Source: Gammaproteobacteria bacterium UBA7803 (GTDB lineage: Bacteria > Pseudomonadota > Gammaproteobacteria > Pseudomonadales > Azotimanducaceae). Taken from it: 7,129 nucleotides of DNA. Both the position numbers and the translations under genes were made by a program. Under the pieces are notes generated by a model. That model saw only the letters and a list, made by a program, of their open reading frames with translations, did no database searches and had not been told where the DNA came from. Position 1 is the stretch's first letter; each line of letters opens with the position of its first letter. The stretch is from assembly GCA_002480525.1 (NCBI GenBank), contig DLCH01000068.1:55064-62192 (forward strand), given 5' to 3'. Of this stretch, positions 1 through 6,071 are shown one piece after another.

Positions 1-1
1 C

Positions 2-2665
2 GTCACCGGCAGCCTGCACATGGGTCACGCCTTCCAGCACACGCTGATGGACGCGCTGATCCGCTATCACCGCATGCTCGGCGACCGCACCCTGTGGCAG
101 ATGGGCACCGACCACGCCGGCATCTCCACCCAGATGCTGGTGGAACGCCAGCTCAACGCCGAGGGGAAGACCCGTGCCGAGGTCGGCCGCGAGGCCTTTG
201 TCGAGCGCGTCTGGCAGTGGAAGGCCGAGTCCGGCAACAACATCTCCCGCCAGCTCCGCCGCATGGGCTCGTCCCTCGACTGGAGCCGCGAGCGTTTCAC
301 CATGGACGACGACTACGCCCGGGCCGTGCTCGAGGTGTTCGTGCGTCTTCACGAGGAGGGGCTGATCTACCGCGGCCAGCGGTTGGTCAACTGGGACCCC
401 CAGCTCAAGACCGCCATCTCCGATCTCGAAGTGGAGAACAGCGAGGAGCAGGGCAAGCTCTGGCACTTCCGCTACCCGCTGCTGGACGGCGCCAGGACCG
501 CCGACGGCAAGGACTACCTGGTGGTCGCCACCACCCGGCCGGAAACCATGCTGGGCGACACCGCGGTGGCCGTGCATCCCGAGGACGAGCGCTACACGTC
601 GCTGGTGGGCAAGCGCGTGAAGCTGCCCCTGGTCGGACGGGAGATTCCGATCATCGCCGACGACTACGTCGATCCCGAGTTCGGCACCGGCTGCGTGAAG
701 ATCACGCCGGCCCACGACTTCAACGACAACGACATGGGCACGCGCCACGAACTGCCGATGGTGAACGTGCTCACCGAAGACGCGCGCATCAACGACAACG
801 CCCCGGCGGCCTACCGCGGTCTCGATCGCTACGAGGCCCGCGAGCGGGTGGTGGCGGACCTGGACGCCGAGGGCCTGCTGGAAGCCGTGGAGGACCACAA
901 GCTCATGGTTCCCCGAGGCGACCGCTCCGGCGCGGTGATCGAGCCCCTGCTCACCGATCAGTGGTTCGTGAAGATCCAGCCGCTGGCCGACCCCGCCATC
1001 GCGGCGGTGGAGAACGGCGACGTGGAGTTCGTGCCGAAGAGTTACGAGAACCTGTACTTCTCCTGGATGCGCAACATCCAGGACTGGTGCATCTCCCGTC
1101 AGCAGTGGTGGGGCCATCAGATCCCCGCCTGGTACGACGGGTCCGGCAACGTCTACGTCGGCCGCAGCGAAGCCGAGGTCCGGGAGCGCCATGGCCTCGA
1201 CGCGGGCCTCCCGCTGACCCGGGACCCGGACGTGCTCGAGACCTGGTTCTCCTCTGCCCTGTGGTCCTTCGCGACGCTGGGCTGGCCCGACGACAGCGCG
1301 GAGCTCGCGCGCTACCACCCCACGGACGTGCTCGTCACCGGCCACGACATCATCTTCTTCTGGGTCGCCCGGATGATCATGATGACGCTGAAGTTCACCG
1401 GCGAGGTGCCGTTCCGCAAGGTCTACATCCACGGCCTGGTGCGCGACGCGGAAGGCCAGAAGATGTCCAAGACCAAGGGCAACGGCCTGGACCCGCTGGA
1501 CCTGATCGAGGGCATCGACCTCGATGCGCTGGTGGAGAAGCGCACCACCAATCTCACCCAGCCGCAGATGGCGCCGCGCATCGAGAAGCAGACCCGCAAG
1601 GAATTTCCCGACGGCATACCGTCCTACGGCACCGACGCCCTGCGCTTCACCTTCTGCGCATTGGCCACCAGCGGCCGGGACGTGCGCTTCGACCTGAACC
1701 GCATCGAGGGCTACCGCAACTTCTGCAACAAGCTGTGGAACGCGGCACGGTTCGTCCTGATGAACTGCCGCAAGGACGACGGCGTGTCCCTCGACGGCGA
1801 CGCCGAGTACTCGCTCGCCGATCGCTGGGTCCGTTCCCGCCTGCATCATCTGCTGGCCGACTCGAAGCGCGCCATCGACACCTACCGCTTCGACCTCTAC
1901 GCCAACGCGGTCTACGACTTCGTCTGGCACGAGTACTGCGACTGGTACCTGGAGCTGACCAAGCCGGTGCTGTGGAGCGAATCCACCTCGCCCGAGGCGC
2001 TGCGCGGCACCCGCCGGACGCTGCTGACCGTGCTGGAAGCCCTGCTGCGGGCCGCGCACCCGATCATGCCGTTCATCACCGAGGCCATCTGGCGCGAAGC
2101 GGCGCCGCTGCTCGGCAACGACGACCCGACCATCATGCTCCAGCCCTACCCGGCGCCGGCCGACTTCGCCGCCGACGCGGAGGCCGACGCGGCCATCGAA
2201 TGGCTCAAGGGCGTGGTGCTCGGCGTGCGCAACATCCGCGGCGAGGCCGACATCCGCCCCAAGCAGACCGTGGACGTGCTGTTCCAGGGCGGCAGCGACC
2301 GGGACCGCGATCTTGCCGCCACCACCGAGGAGCTGTTCAAGCGCCTCGCCACCATCGACCGCATCGACTGGCTCGCCGCCGACGACCGGCCGCCCGCCAA
2401 CGCGCTTTCGCTGGTGGGTGAGCTGAAGGTGATGGTGCCGCTGGCGGGGCTCATCGACCTCGACGCCGAGCGCGCCAGACTGAGCAAGGAGATCGGCCGC
2501 CGGGAGCAGGAGGTCAAGCGCCTGGAAGGCAAGCTCGGCAACGCCAGCTTCGTCGACAAAGCGCCGAAGGAGGTGGTCGACAAGGAGCGTCAGAAGCTGG
2601 CGGACGCCGAGGCGGCGCTGTCCACCCTGCGGGAGCAGCTCGCCTCCTTCGAAGGGGCGTCGTGA
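2..2665 (+). CDS. valS: Valine-tRNA ligase (ValRS), 5'-truncated by the window edge
   Basis: Cytosolic class I aminoacyl-tRNA synthetase that attaches valine to tRNA-Val and hydrolyses mischarged Thr-tRNA-Val. The frame is already open at base 2 and reads VTGSLHMGHAF, so the HIGH-type motif (HMGH, bases 17-28) sits at the very edge. By comparison with the ~950-residue E. coli enzyme about 45 N-terminal codons are missing; 887 codons are visible. The editing (CP1) domain is marked by TTRPETMLGDT (530-562). DWCISRQQWWGHQIPAWY follows near 1082-1135, and the KMSKS-type motif appears as KMSKT (1460-1474). An anticodon-binding domain follows the RNFCNKLWNA block (~1710-1745). The last ~65 residues (from ~2450) are charged and heptad-like, matching the C-terminal coiled-coil arm typical of ValRS. 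The stop is TGA at 2663-2665. No frameshift or missing catalytic motif is seen. Identification is secure; the true start lies outside the window. Confidence 0.98.
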   Translation, partial: VTGSLHMGHAFQHTLMDALIRYHRMLGDRTLWQMGTDHAGISTQMLVERQLNAEGKTRAEVGREAFVERVWQWKAESGNNISRQLRRMGSSLDWSRERFTMDDDYARAVLEVFVRLHEEGLIYRGQRLVNWDPQLKTAISDLEVENSEEQGKLWHFRYPLLDGARTADGKDYLVVATTRPETMLGDTAVAVHPEDERYTSLVGKRVKLPLVGREIPIIADDYVDPEFGTGCVKITPAHDFNDNDMGTRHELPMVNVLTEDARINDNAPAAYRGLDRYEARERVVADLDAEGLLEAVEDHKLMVPRGDRSGAVIEPLLTDQWFVKIQPLADPAIAAVENGDVEFVPKSYENLYFSWMRNIQDWCISRQQWWGHQIPAWYDGSGNVYVGRSEAEVRERHGLDAGLPLTRDPDVLETWFSSALWSFATLGWPDDSAELARYHPTDVLVTGHDIIFFWVARMIMMTLKFTGEVPFRKVYIHGLVRDAEGQKMSKTKGNGLDPLDLIEGIDLDALVEKRTTNLTQPQMAPRIEKQTRKEFPDGIPSYGTDALRFTFCALATSGRDVRFDLNRIEGYRNFCNKLWNAARFVLMNCRKDDGVSLDGDAEYSLADRWVRSRLHHLLADSKRAIDTYRFDLYANAVYDFVWHEYCDWYLELTKPVLWSESTSPEALRGTRRTLLTVLEALLRAAHPIMPFITEAIWREAAPLLGNDDPTIMLQPYPAPADFAADAEADAAIEWLKGVVLGVRNIRGEADIRPKQTVDVLFQGGSDRDRDLAATTEELFKRLATIDRIDWLAADDRPPANALSLVGELKVMVPLAGLIDLDAERARLSKEIGRREQEVKRLEGKLGNASFVDKAPKEVVDKERQKLADAEAALSTLREQLASFEGAS

Positions 2666-2678
2666 TCTGACGACGGCC

Positions 2679-2702
2679 CCGGCGACCCGCGACGATCGCC
2701 GG
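2679..2702. terminator. Small GC-rich hairpin between convergent valS and oxidoreductase genes
   Basis: A perfect 7-bp inverted repeat, CCGGCGA and TCGCCGG, encloses a 10-base loop in the 60-base convergent junction (2666-2725). Its position, just after the valS stop and before the stop of the gene on the other strand, suits a bidirectional terminator. There is no T-run on either side, so it is not a canonical intrinsic terminator. In DNA this rich in GC such a stem can arise by chance. Nothing else is visible in the junction. Confidence 0.3.
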
Positions 2703-2725
2703 CGCGGCATCGCCTGCGGAACGGA

Positions 2726-3694
2726 TCAGCCGACGGTCAGCACGACCTTGCCGACGGTCTCGTTGCTCGCCACCAGCGCGTGGGCGGCGTCGGCCTCGGT
2801 GATCGGCATCACCCGCTCGATCACCGGCTCGACGTCACCGGACTCGAACAGCGGCCAGACCCGGCGCTGCAGCGCGTCCATCACCGCCGCCTTCTCGCTG
2901 ATCGGCCGGGCACGCAGGGTCGAGCCGATCAGCCGCAGCCGCTTCACCAGCAGCATGCCGAGATGGATCTCTGCGACGGCGCCGCCCATCAGGCCGATCA
3001 GCACCAGCCGTCCGCCGGTCGCCAGACAGCGCACGTTCTGCTCCAGGTAGCCCGCGCCCACGGGATCGAGAATGACGTCCACCCCGGCCCCGTCGGTCCA
3101 GGCCTTCACGGTGTCCTCGAAGCCGCCGGCGTGGCGGTCGGCGCCGCCGTCGGCTCCCAACGCCACGCAGCGCTCGATCTTGTCCTGCCCGCCCGCGGTG
3201 ACCAGACAGGGGTTGCCGAACGCCCGGCAGAGCTGGACACCGGCGGTGCCGACCCCGCTGGCGCCGGCATGGAGCAGCACCCGCTCTCCCTTCGCCAGCG
3301 CCGCTTCCATGTAGAGATTCAGATAGGCCGTGGCGAACACCTCGGGGATTGCCGCCGCGCGGACGGCATCGAAGCCCGCCGGCACCTTGAGCACCTGGCC
3401 CGCGGGCACCACCACCTGCTCGGCGTAGCCGCCGCCGGCGAGCAGCGCGCACACCAGGTCTCCCGGCTCGACCCGGGTCACCCCTTCGCCCACCTCGACG
3501 ATCTCGCCGGCGCACTCCAGCCCGAGTATGTCGCTGGCGCCGGGCGGCGGCGGATAGTTGCCCGACCGCTGAACCAGATCGGCCCGGTTGATGGCGGTCG
3601 CCTGGACCGCGATGCGGACCTCACCCGGCCCCAGGGCGGGCGGCTCCGCCTCGCCCCAGACCAGGGTGTCGCCGTCGATGCGTATCGCTTTCAT
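2726..3694 (-). CDS. Zinc-independent NAD(P)H:quinone oxidoreductase, PIG3/QorB-like MDR family
   Basis: A 322-residue medium-chain dehydrogenase/reductase, close to the usual ~325 of the PIG3-type quinone oxidoreductases. The N-terminal GroES-like domain carries the block INRADLVQRSGNYPPPPG (residues 35-52) followed by GLECAGEIVEVG (58-69), which is the signature of this subgroup. The Rossmann domain shows HAGASGVGTAGVQL (142-155), the nucleotide-binding loop with the AxxGxxG-like pattern that favours NADPH. The catalytic and structural zinc cysteines of alcohol dehydrogenases are absent, so a quinone or enone reductase role is expected; the actual substrate cannot be read from sequence. The ATG at 3694 has GAGGA 4 bases upstream. 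That ribosome site overlaps the stop codon of the preceding fghA gene, and only 7 bases separate the two genes, so the pair is very probably cotranscribed and translationally linked. Family assignment is firm; in vivo function is inference. Confidence 0.93.
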   Translation of the reverse strand: MKAIRIDGDTLVWGEAEPPALGPGEVRIAVQATAINRADLVQRSGNYPPPPGASDILGLECAGEIVEVGEGVTRVEPGDLVCALLAGGGYAEQVVVPAGQVLKVPAGFDAVRAAAIPEVFATAYLNLYMEAALAKGERVLLHAGASGVGTAGVQLCRAFGNPCLVTAGGQDKIERCVALGADGGADRHAGGFEDTVKAWTDGAGVDVILDPVGAGYLEQNVRCLATGGRLVLIGLMGGAVAEIHLGMLLVKRLRLIGSTLRARPISEKAAVMDALQRRVWPLFESGDVEPVIERVMPITEADAAHALVASNETVGKVVLTVG

Positions 3695-3698
3695 GACG

Positions 3699-3703
3699 TC
3701 CTC
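3699..3703 (-). promoter_or_regulatory. Ribosome binding site of the oxidoreductase, overlapping the fghA stop
   Basis: On the minus strand TGAGGA contains both the fghA stop codon (TGA, 3704-3702) and the Shine-Dalgarno core GAGGA (3703-3699), 4 bases before the ATG at 3694. Ribosomes finishing fghA therefore end on the initiation site of the next gene, the usual arrangement for coupled translation. Confidence 0.6.
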
Positions 3704-4544
3704 AGGACCCGGCCGACAGCCGCTCGGCGTGCCAGCGCAGGTGATCTTCGATGAATGTCGCTATGAAGAAGTAGGAGTGATCGTAACCCGGCTGCAGGCG
3801 CAGCGTCAGCGGAATGCCGGCCGCTTCACAGGCCGCGCGCAGGCGTTCGGGCTGGAGCTGCTCCTCGAGAAAACCGTCGTCGCCGCCCTGATCGACCAGA
3901 ATCTCCGGCACCCGGGCGCCGTCCTCGATCAGCGCGCAGGCATCGTACTGGCGCCACGCGGCCCGGTCGGCGCCGAGATAGCCGCCGAGCGCCTTGCGGC
4001 CCCACGGGCAGTCCATGGGCGCGCAGATCGGGGCGAACGCCGACACCGCCCGGTACCGCTCCGGATGGCGCAGGGCGATGGTCAGCGCGCCGTGGCCGCC
4101 CATGGAGTGACCCAGGATGCTCTGCCGCGCCGGGTCGGCGGGAAAGTGCTCGGCGATCAGCGCGGGCAGCTCGGACTCCACGTAGCTGCGCATGCGGTAG
4201 TGGGCGCGCCACGGCACTTCGACCGCATCGACGTAGAACCCCGCACCGATGCCGAAGTCGTAGGCGCCGTCGAGGTCGTCGGGCACGCCCTCCCCCCGGG
4301 GGCTCGTGTCCGGGGCCACCAGAATCAGCCCCAGCTCGGCGGCGACGCGCTGGGCGCCGGCTTTGACGGTGAAGTTCTCCTCGGTGCAGGTGAGACCCGA
4401 CAGCCAGTACACCACCGGCATGGGTCCGGCCACGTCCCCGGGGACGAACACCGCCAGACGCATGTCGGTGCCGGTCTCGCGCGAGGCGTGCTCGAACACG
4501 CCCTGAATGCCGCCGAAGCAGCGGTTCTCGCTGATGGTCTGCAT
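3702..4544 (-). CDS. fghA: S-formylglutathione hydrolase (esterase D family)
   Basis: Hydrolyses S-formylglutathione to formate and glutathione, the second step of glutathione-dependent formaldehyde detoxification in the cytosol. The 280-residue alpha/beta hydrolase matches the usual length of ~276-283. It opens with SENRCFGGIQGVFEHAS, the N-terminal signature of this family. LSGLTCTEENF (48-58) forms the oxyanion-loop region, GHSMGGHGAL (145-154) holds the nucleophile Ser147, DQGGDDGFL (218-226) the acid (Asp222/223), and GYDHSYFFI (253-261) the catalytic His256. The frame is open 17 codons further upstream (ATG at 4595), but that extension, MPRRRRWRDI onward, is not family-like. The ATG at 4544 is preceded by GGAG at 6 bases, so I chose it. 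The gene lies 60 bases after hisF and 7 bases before the quinone oxidoreductase. The usual partner, a glutathione-dependent formaldehyde dehydrogenase (adhC/frmA), is not adjacent in this window. Confidence 0.95.
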   Translation of the reverse strand: MQTISENRCFGGIQGVFEHASRETGTDMRLAVFVPGDVAGPMPVVYWLSGLTCTEENFTVKAGAQRVAAELGLILVAPDTSPRGEGVPDDLDGAYDFGIGAGFYVDAVEVPWRAHYRMRSYVESELPALIAEHFPADPARQSILGHSMGGHGALTIALRHPERYRAVSAFAPICAPMDCPWGRKALGGYLGADRAAWRQYDACALIEDGARVPEILVDQGGDDGFLEEQLQPERLRAACEAAGIPLTLRLQPGYDHSYFFIATFIEDHLRWHAERLSAGS

Positions 4545-4554
4545 GGAGATCTCC
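4545..4554 (-). promoter_or_regulatory. fghA ribosome binding site embedded in a perfect 10-bp palindrome
   Basis: GGAGATCTCC directly abuts the fghA ATG. On the minus strand its left half, GGAG (4554-4551), is the Shine-Dalgarno sequence, spaced 6 bases from the start codon. Its right half is the exact complement of that site. The good spacing supports 4544 as the start. Whether the palindrome has any regulatory role is unknown; the hairpin it could form is only 3 bp with a 4-base loop. Confidence 0.5.
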
Positions 4555-4568
4555 GTGCTGCGATGGAT

Positions 4569-4582
4569 GTCGCGCCAGCGAC
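4569..4582. other. Short stem-loop in the hisF-fghA gap
   Basis: The 60 bases between the hisF stop and the fghA start contain GTCGC-GCCA-GCGAC, a perfect 5-bp stem with a 4-base loop. No T-run follows it on the minus strand, so a terminator is not supported. I see no convincing promoter for fghA in this gap either. It may attenuate, process or do nothing; chance occurrence in GC-rich DNA is quite possible. Confidence 0.2.
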
Positions 4583-4604
4583 GGCGCCGCGGCACCCGGC
4601 CCGG

Positions 4605-5384
4605 CTACCAGTGCATGCGCATCTTCACGCCATGCTCGTGCAGATAGCGTTTCAGCTCGCTGACCCGGTAGTCGCCGTAGTGAACCATGGACGCCACCAG
4701 CGCGGCGTCCGCCTTGCCGGTGGTCAGCGCGTCGACGAGGTGGTCGGGGGTGCCGGCGCCGCCGCTGGCGATCACCGGTATGCGCACGGCCTCGGAGATC
4801 ATCCGGGTGAGGGTCAGCTCGTAGCCGTCACGGGTGCCGTCCGCGTCGATGGAATTGACCACCAGCTCGCCGGCGCCGAGCCGTTCGCCCTCCAGGGCCC
4901 AGGCGAGCGCGTCCCGGCCCACCGGCGTGCGGCCGCCGTTGATGACGATCTCGTAGCCGGAGGGACAGACTTCGCTGCGCTCGACGGCGCGGATGTCCAT
5001 GGACAGCACCACGTTCTGGTTGCCGATGGACTCGGCACACTCGGCGATCAGCGCCGGGCGCTGCACGGCGGCGGAATTGACGTTGATCTTCTCGGCCCCG
5101 GCGAGGCGCAGATCGGTGGCGTCCTGCACCGAGCGCACGCCGCCGCCCACGGACAGCGGTATGAACACCTGCTCGGCGACGGCCTCCACCACGTCGAGCA
5201 TGATGCTGCGCTTGTCGCTGGAGGCGGTGATGTCGTAGAAGACGAGCTCGTCGAGCCCGTCGAGGTAGTACTCCCGGGCCTTCTCGACCGGGTCGCCGAT
5301 GTCCTTCGTATCGACGAACTTCACGCTCTTGGCGAGCTTACCGTCGCGCACGTCCAGGCAGGCGATGAGGCGTTTGCTCAGCAT
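4605..5384 (-). CDS. hisF: Imidazole glycerol phosphate synthase, cyclase subunit HisF
   Basis: The cyclase subunit uses ammonia from HisH to convert PRFAR into imidazole glycerol phosphate and AICAR, joining histidine and purine metabolism. The 259-residue TIM barrel starts MLSKRLIACLDVRDGKLAKS. Catalytic acids are Asp11 (CLDVRDG) and Asp130 (LSMDIR), at the same numbers as in the Thermotoga enzyme, and Lys19 of loop 1 is present. Phosphate-binding segments SVGGGV (78-83) and IASGGAGT (205-212) are intact, and NSIDADGTRDGYEL (177-190) is canonical. The frame extends 23 codons further upstream (ATG at 5453), but that part lies inside hisH and is not HisF-like, so the start is the ATG at 5384. 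It overlaps the hisH end by 7 bases. The DITASSDKR, SGYEIVINGG and YELTLTRMISEAV segments resemble, from memory, the HisF form of deltaproteobacterial sulfate reducers more than the enteric one. Confidence 0.97.
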   Translation of the reverse strand: MLSKRLIACLDVRDGKLAKSVKFVDTKDIGDPVEKAREYYLDGLDELVFYDITASSDKRSIMLDVVEAVAEQVFIPLSVGGGVRSVQDATDLRLAGAEKINVNSAAVQRPALIAECAESIGNQNVVLSMDIRAVERSEVCPSGYEIVINGGRTPVGRDALAWALEGERLGAGELVVNSIDADGTRDGYELTLTRMISEAVRIPVIASGGAGTPDHLVDALTTGKADAALVASMVHYGDYRVSELKRYLHEHGVKMRMHW

Positions 5385-6010
5385 GACCCGTCCCAGCGGC
5401 CGAACCGCGCCAGCACGTCGAGGCCGATCCGGCCGCTCTTCTCGGGATGGCACTGCATGCCGAAGTAGTTACCGCGGCCCAGCGCGCAGGCGAACTCGAT
5501 CTCGTAGTCGGTGACGGCGAACACCTCGTCCGGGCTCGCCGGCTGCGGGTAGTAGCCGTGCACGAAGTAGAACTCGTCGCCGGGCTCGACGCCCTCGAGC
5601 AGGGGATGCGGCCGCACCACGCGCACCTCGTTCCAGCCCATGTGCGGCACCTTCAGGTCCGGGCGGTCGAAGGCGAAACGCCGCACCTGGCCGGGAATCA
5701 GGCCGAGCGTGTCGGTGTCGTTCTCCTCCGAGTGGTCCAGCGAGATCTGCAGCCCGAGACAGATGCCGAGCACCGGCGTGCCGCTGGCGATGGCCTCGCG
5801 CAGCGCCTCGTCCATGCCCCGGGCGCGCAGGCTCTTCATGGCGCTGCCGGCGGCGCCGACGCCGGGGAAGATGATTCTGTCGGCGGTGGCGAGGCGGTCC
5901 GGATCGGCGGTGATCTCGGCGCTCACGCCGACCTCGCGGCAGGCCCGCTCCACGCTGCGCAGATTACCGGCGTCGTAGTCGATGATGACCGCCAAAACCT
6001 GGTTTTCCAT
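5378..6010 (-). CDS. hisH: Imidazole glycerol phosphate synthase, glutaminase subunit HisH
   Basis: Class I glutamine amidotransferase subunit that hydrolyses glutamine and channels ammonia into the HisF barrel. The 210-residue product has the full catalytic triad: Cys84 in GICLGLQ (82-88), with His188 and Glu190 in QCHPEKSG (186-193). IIDYDAGNLRSVERA near the start, FPGVGAAGSAM (48-58) and VPHMGWNEV (121-129) are further family blocks. An in-frame TTG at 6046 would add 12 residues, but family members begin just before the VIDYGxGNLRSV strand, so the ATG at 6010 is preferred. Its ribosome site is weak (GAG at 5 bases). The 3' end overlaps hisF by ATGCTGA, a coupling that suits a 1:1 enzyme complex. 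hisA, which often lies between these two genes in gammaproteobacterial his operons, is missing here. Confidence 0.96.
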   Translation of the reverse strand: MENQVLAVIIDYDAGNLRSVERACREVGVSAEITADPDRLATADRIIFPGVGAAGSAMKSLRARGMDEALREAIASGTPVLGICLGLQISLDHSEENDTDTLGLIPGQVRRFAFDRPDLKVPHMGWNEVRVVRPHPLLEGVEPGDEFYFVHGYYPQPASPDEVFAVTDYEIEFACALGRGNYFGMQCHPEKSGRIGLDVLARFGRWDGSC

Positions 6011-6037
6011 GACATCTCGAAGGAGCGCGGATACTAT
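6009..6037 (+). promoter_or_regulatory. Candidate sigma70-type promoter for hemH
   Basis: ATGACA (6009-6014, 5 of 6 to TTGACA) and TACTAT (6032-6037, 4 of 6 to TATAAT) are separated by exactly 17 bases. This is the only AT-rich stretch in the divergent region. Transcription would begin around 6043-6046, essentially at the hemH start codon, implying a leaderless or near-leaderless message. The -35 hexamer overlaps the hisH start codon. Predicted from sequence only. Confidence 0.4.
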
Positions 6038-6039
6038 CC
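6029..6039. repeat. 11-bp palindrome GGATA-C-TATCC in the hisH-hemH divergent region
   Basis: A perfect inverted repeat of 5-base arms around a single central C. It lies between the two divergent starts and covers the proposed hemH -10 element, so it presents the same AT-rich core to both strands. It could be a small operator or simply a symmetric -10 region. Confidence 0.4.
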
Positions 6040-6040
6040 C

Positions 6041-6071
6041 ATTCAATGTCCCGCGGCATCCTTCTGGTCAA
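6041..6071 (-). promoter_or_regulatory. Weak candidate promoter for hisH inside the hemH 5' end
   Basis: On the minus strand TTGACC (6071-6066, 5 of 6 to the -35 consensus) is followed 19 bases later by TTGAAT (6046-6041, 4 of 6 to the -10). The spacing is longer than ideal. Because only 35 bases lie between the two genes, a hisH promoter would have to reach into hemH, and this is the best pair I can find. Low confidence. Confidence 0.2.

Noticed and set aside
1460..1474. KMSKT in place of KMSKS in ValRS as a defective motif
   Set aside because: Thr at the final position is a known conservative variant in class I synthetases; the lysines needed for catalysis are present.
94..2421. 775-codon open frame on the plus strand inside valS
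   Set aside because: Arg/Gly/Pro/His-rich translation without any recognisable domain; a shadow frame produced by GC-rich third positions of valS.
4545..4595. 17-codon N-terminal extension of FghA, Arg-rich, considered as a targeting signal
   Set aside because: No hydrophobic core or twin-arginine pattern; the internal ATG at 4544 has a well-placed ribosome site and gives the normal family length.
5385..5453. 23-codon N-terminal extension of HisF from an upstream ATG
   Set aside because: It lies wholly within the hisH coding end and is unlike any HisF N-terminus, whereas MLSKRLIACLDVRDG is the normal start.
3588..5468. 626-codon open frame on the plus strand, antisense to fghA and hisF
   Set aside because: It covers two well-supported genes on the other strand, and its translation is low-complexity Ala/Gly/His/Val-rich with no motif; an antisense shadow.
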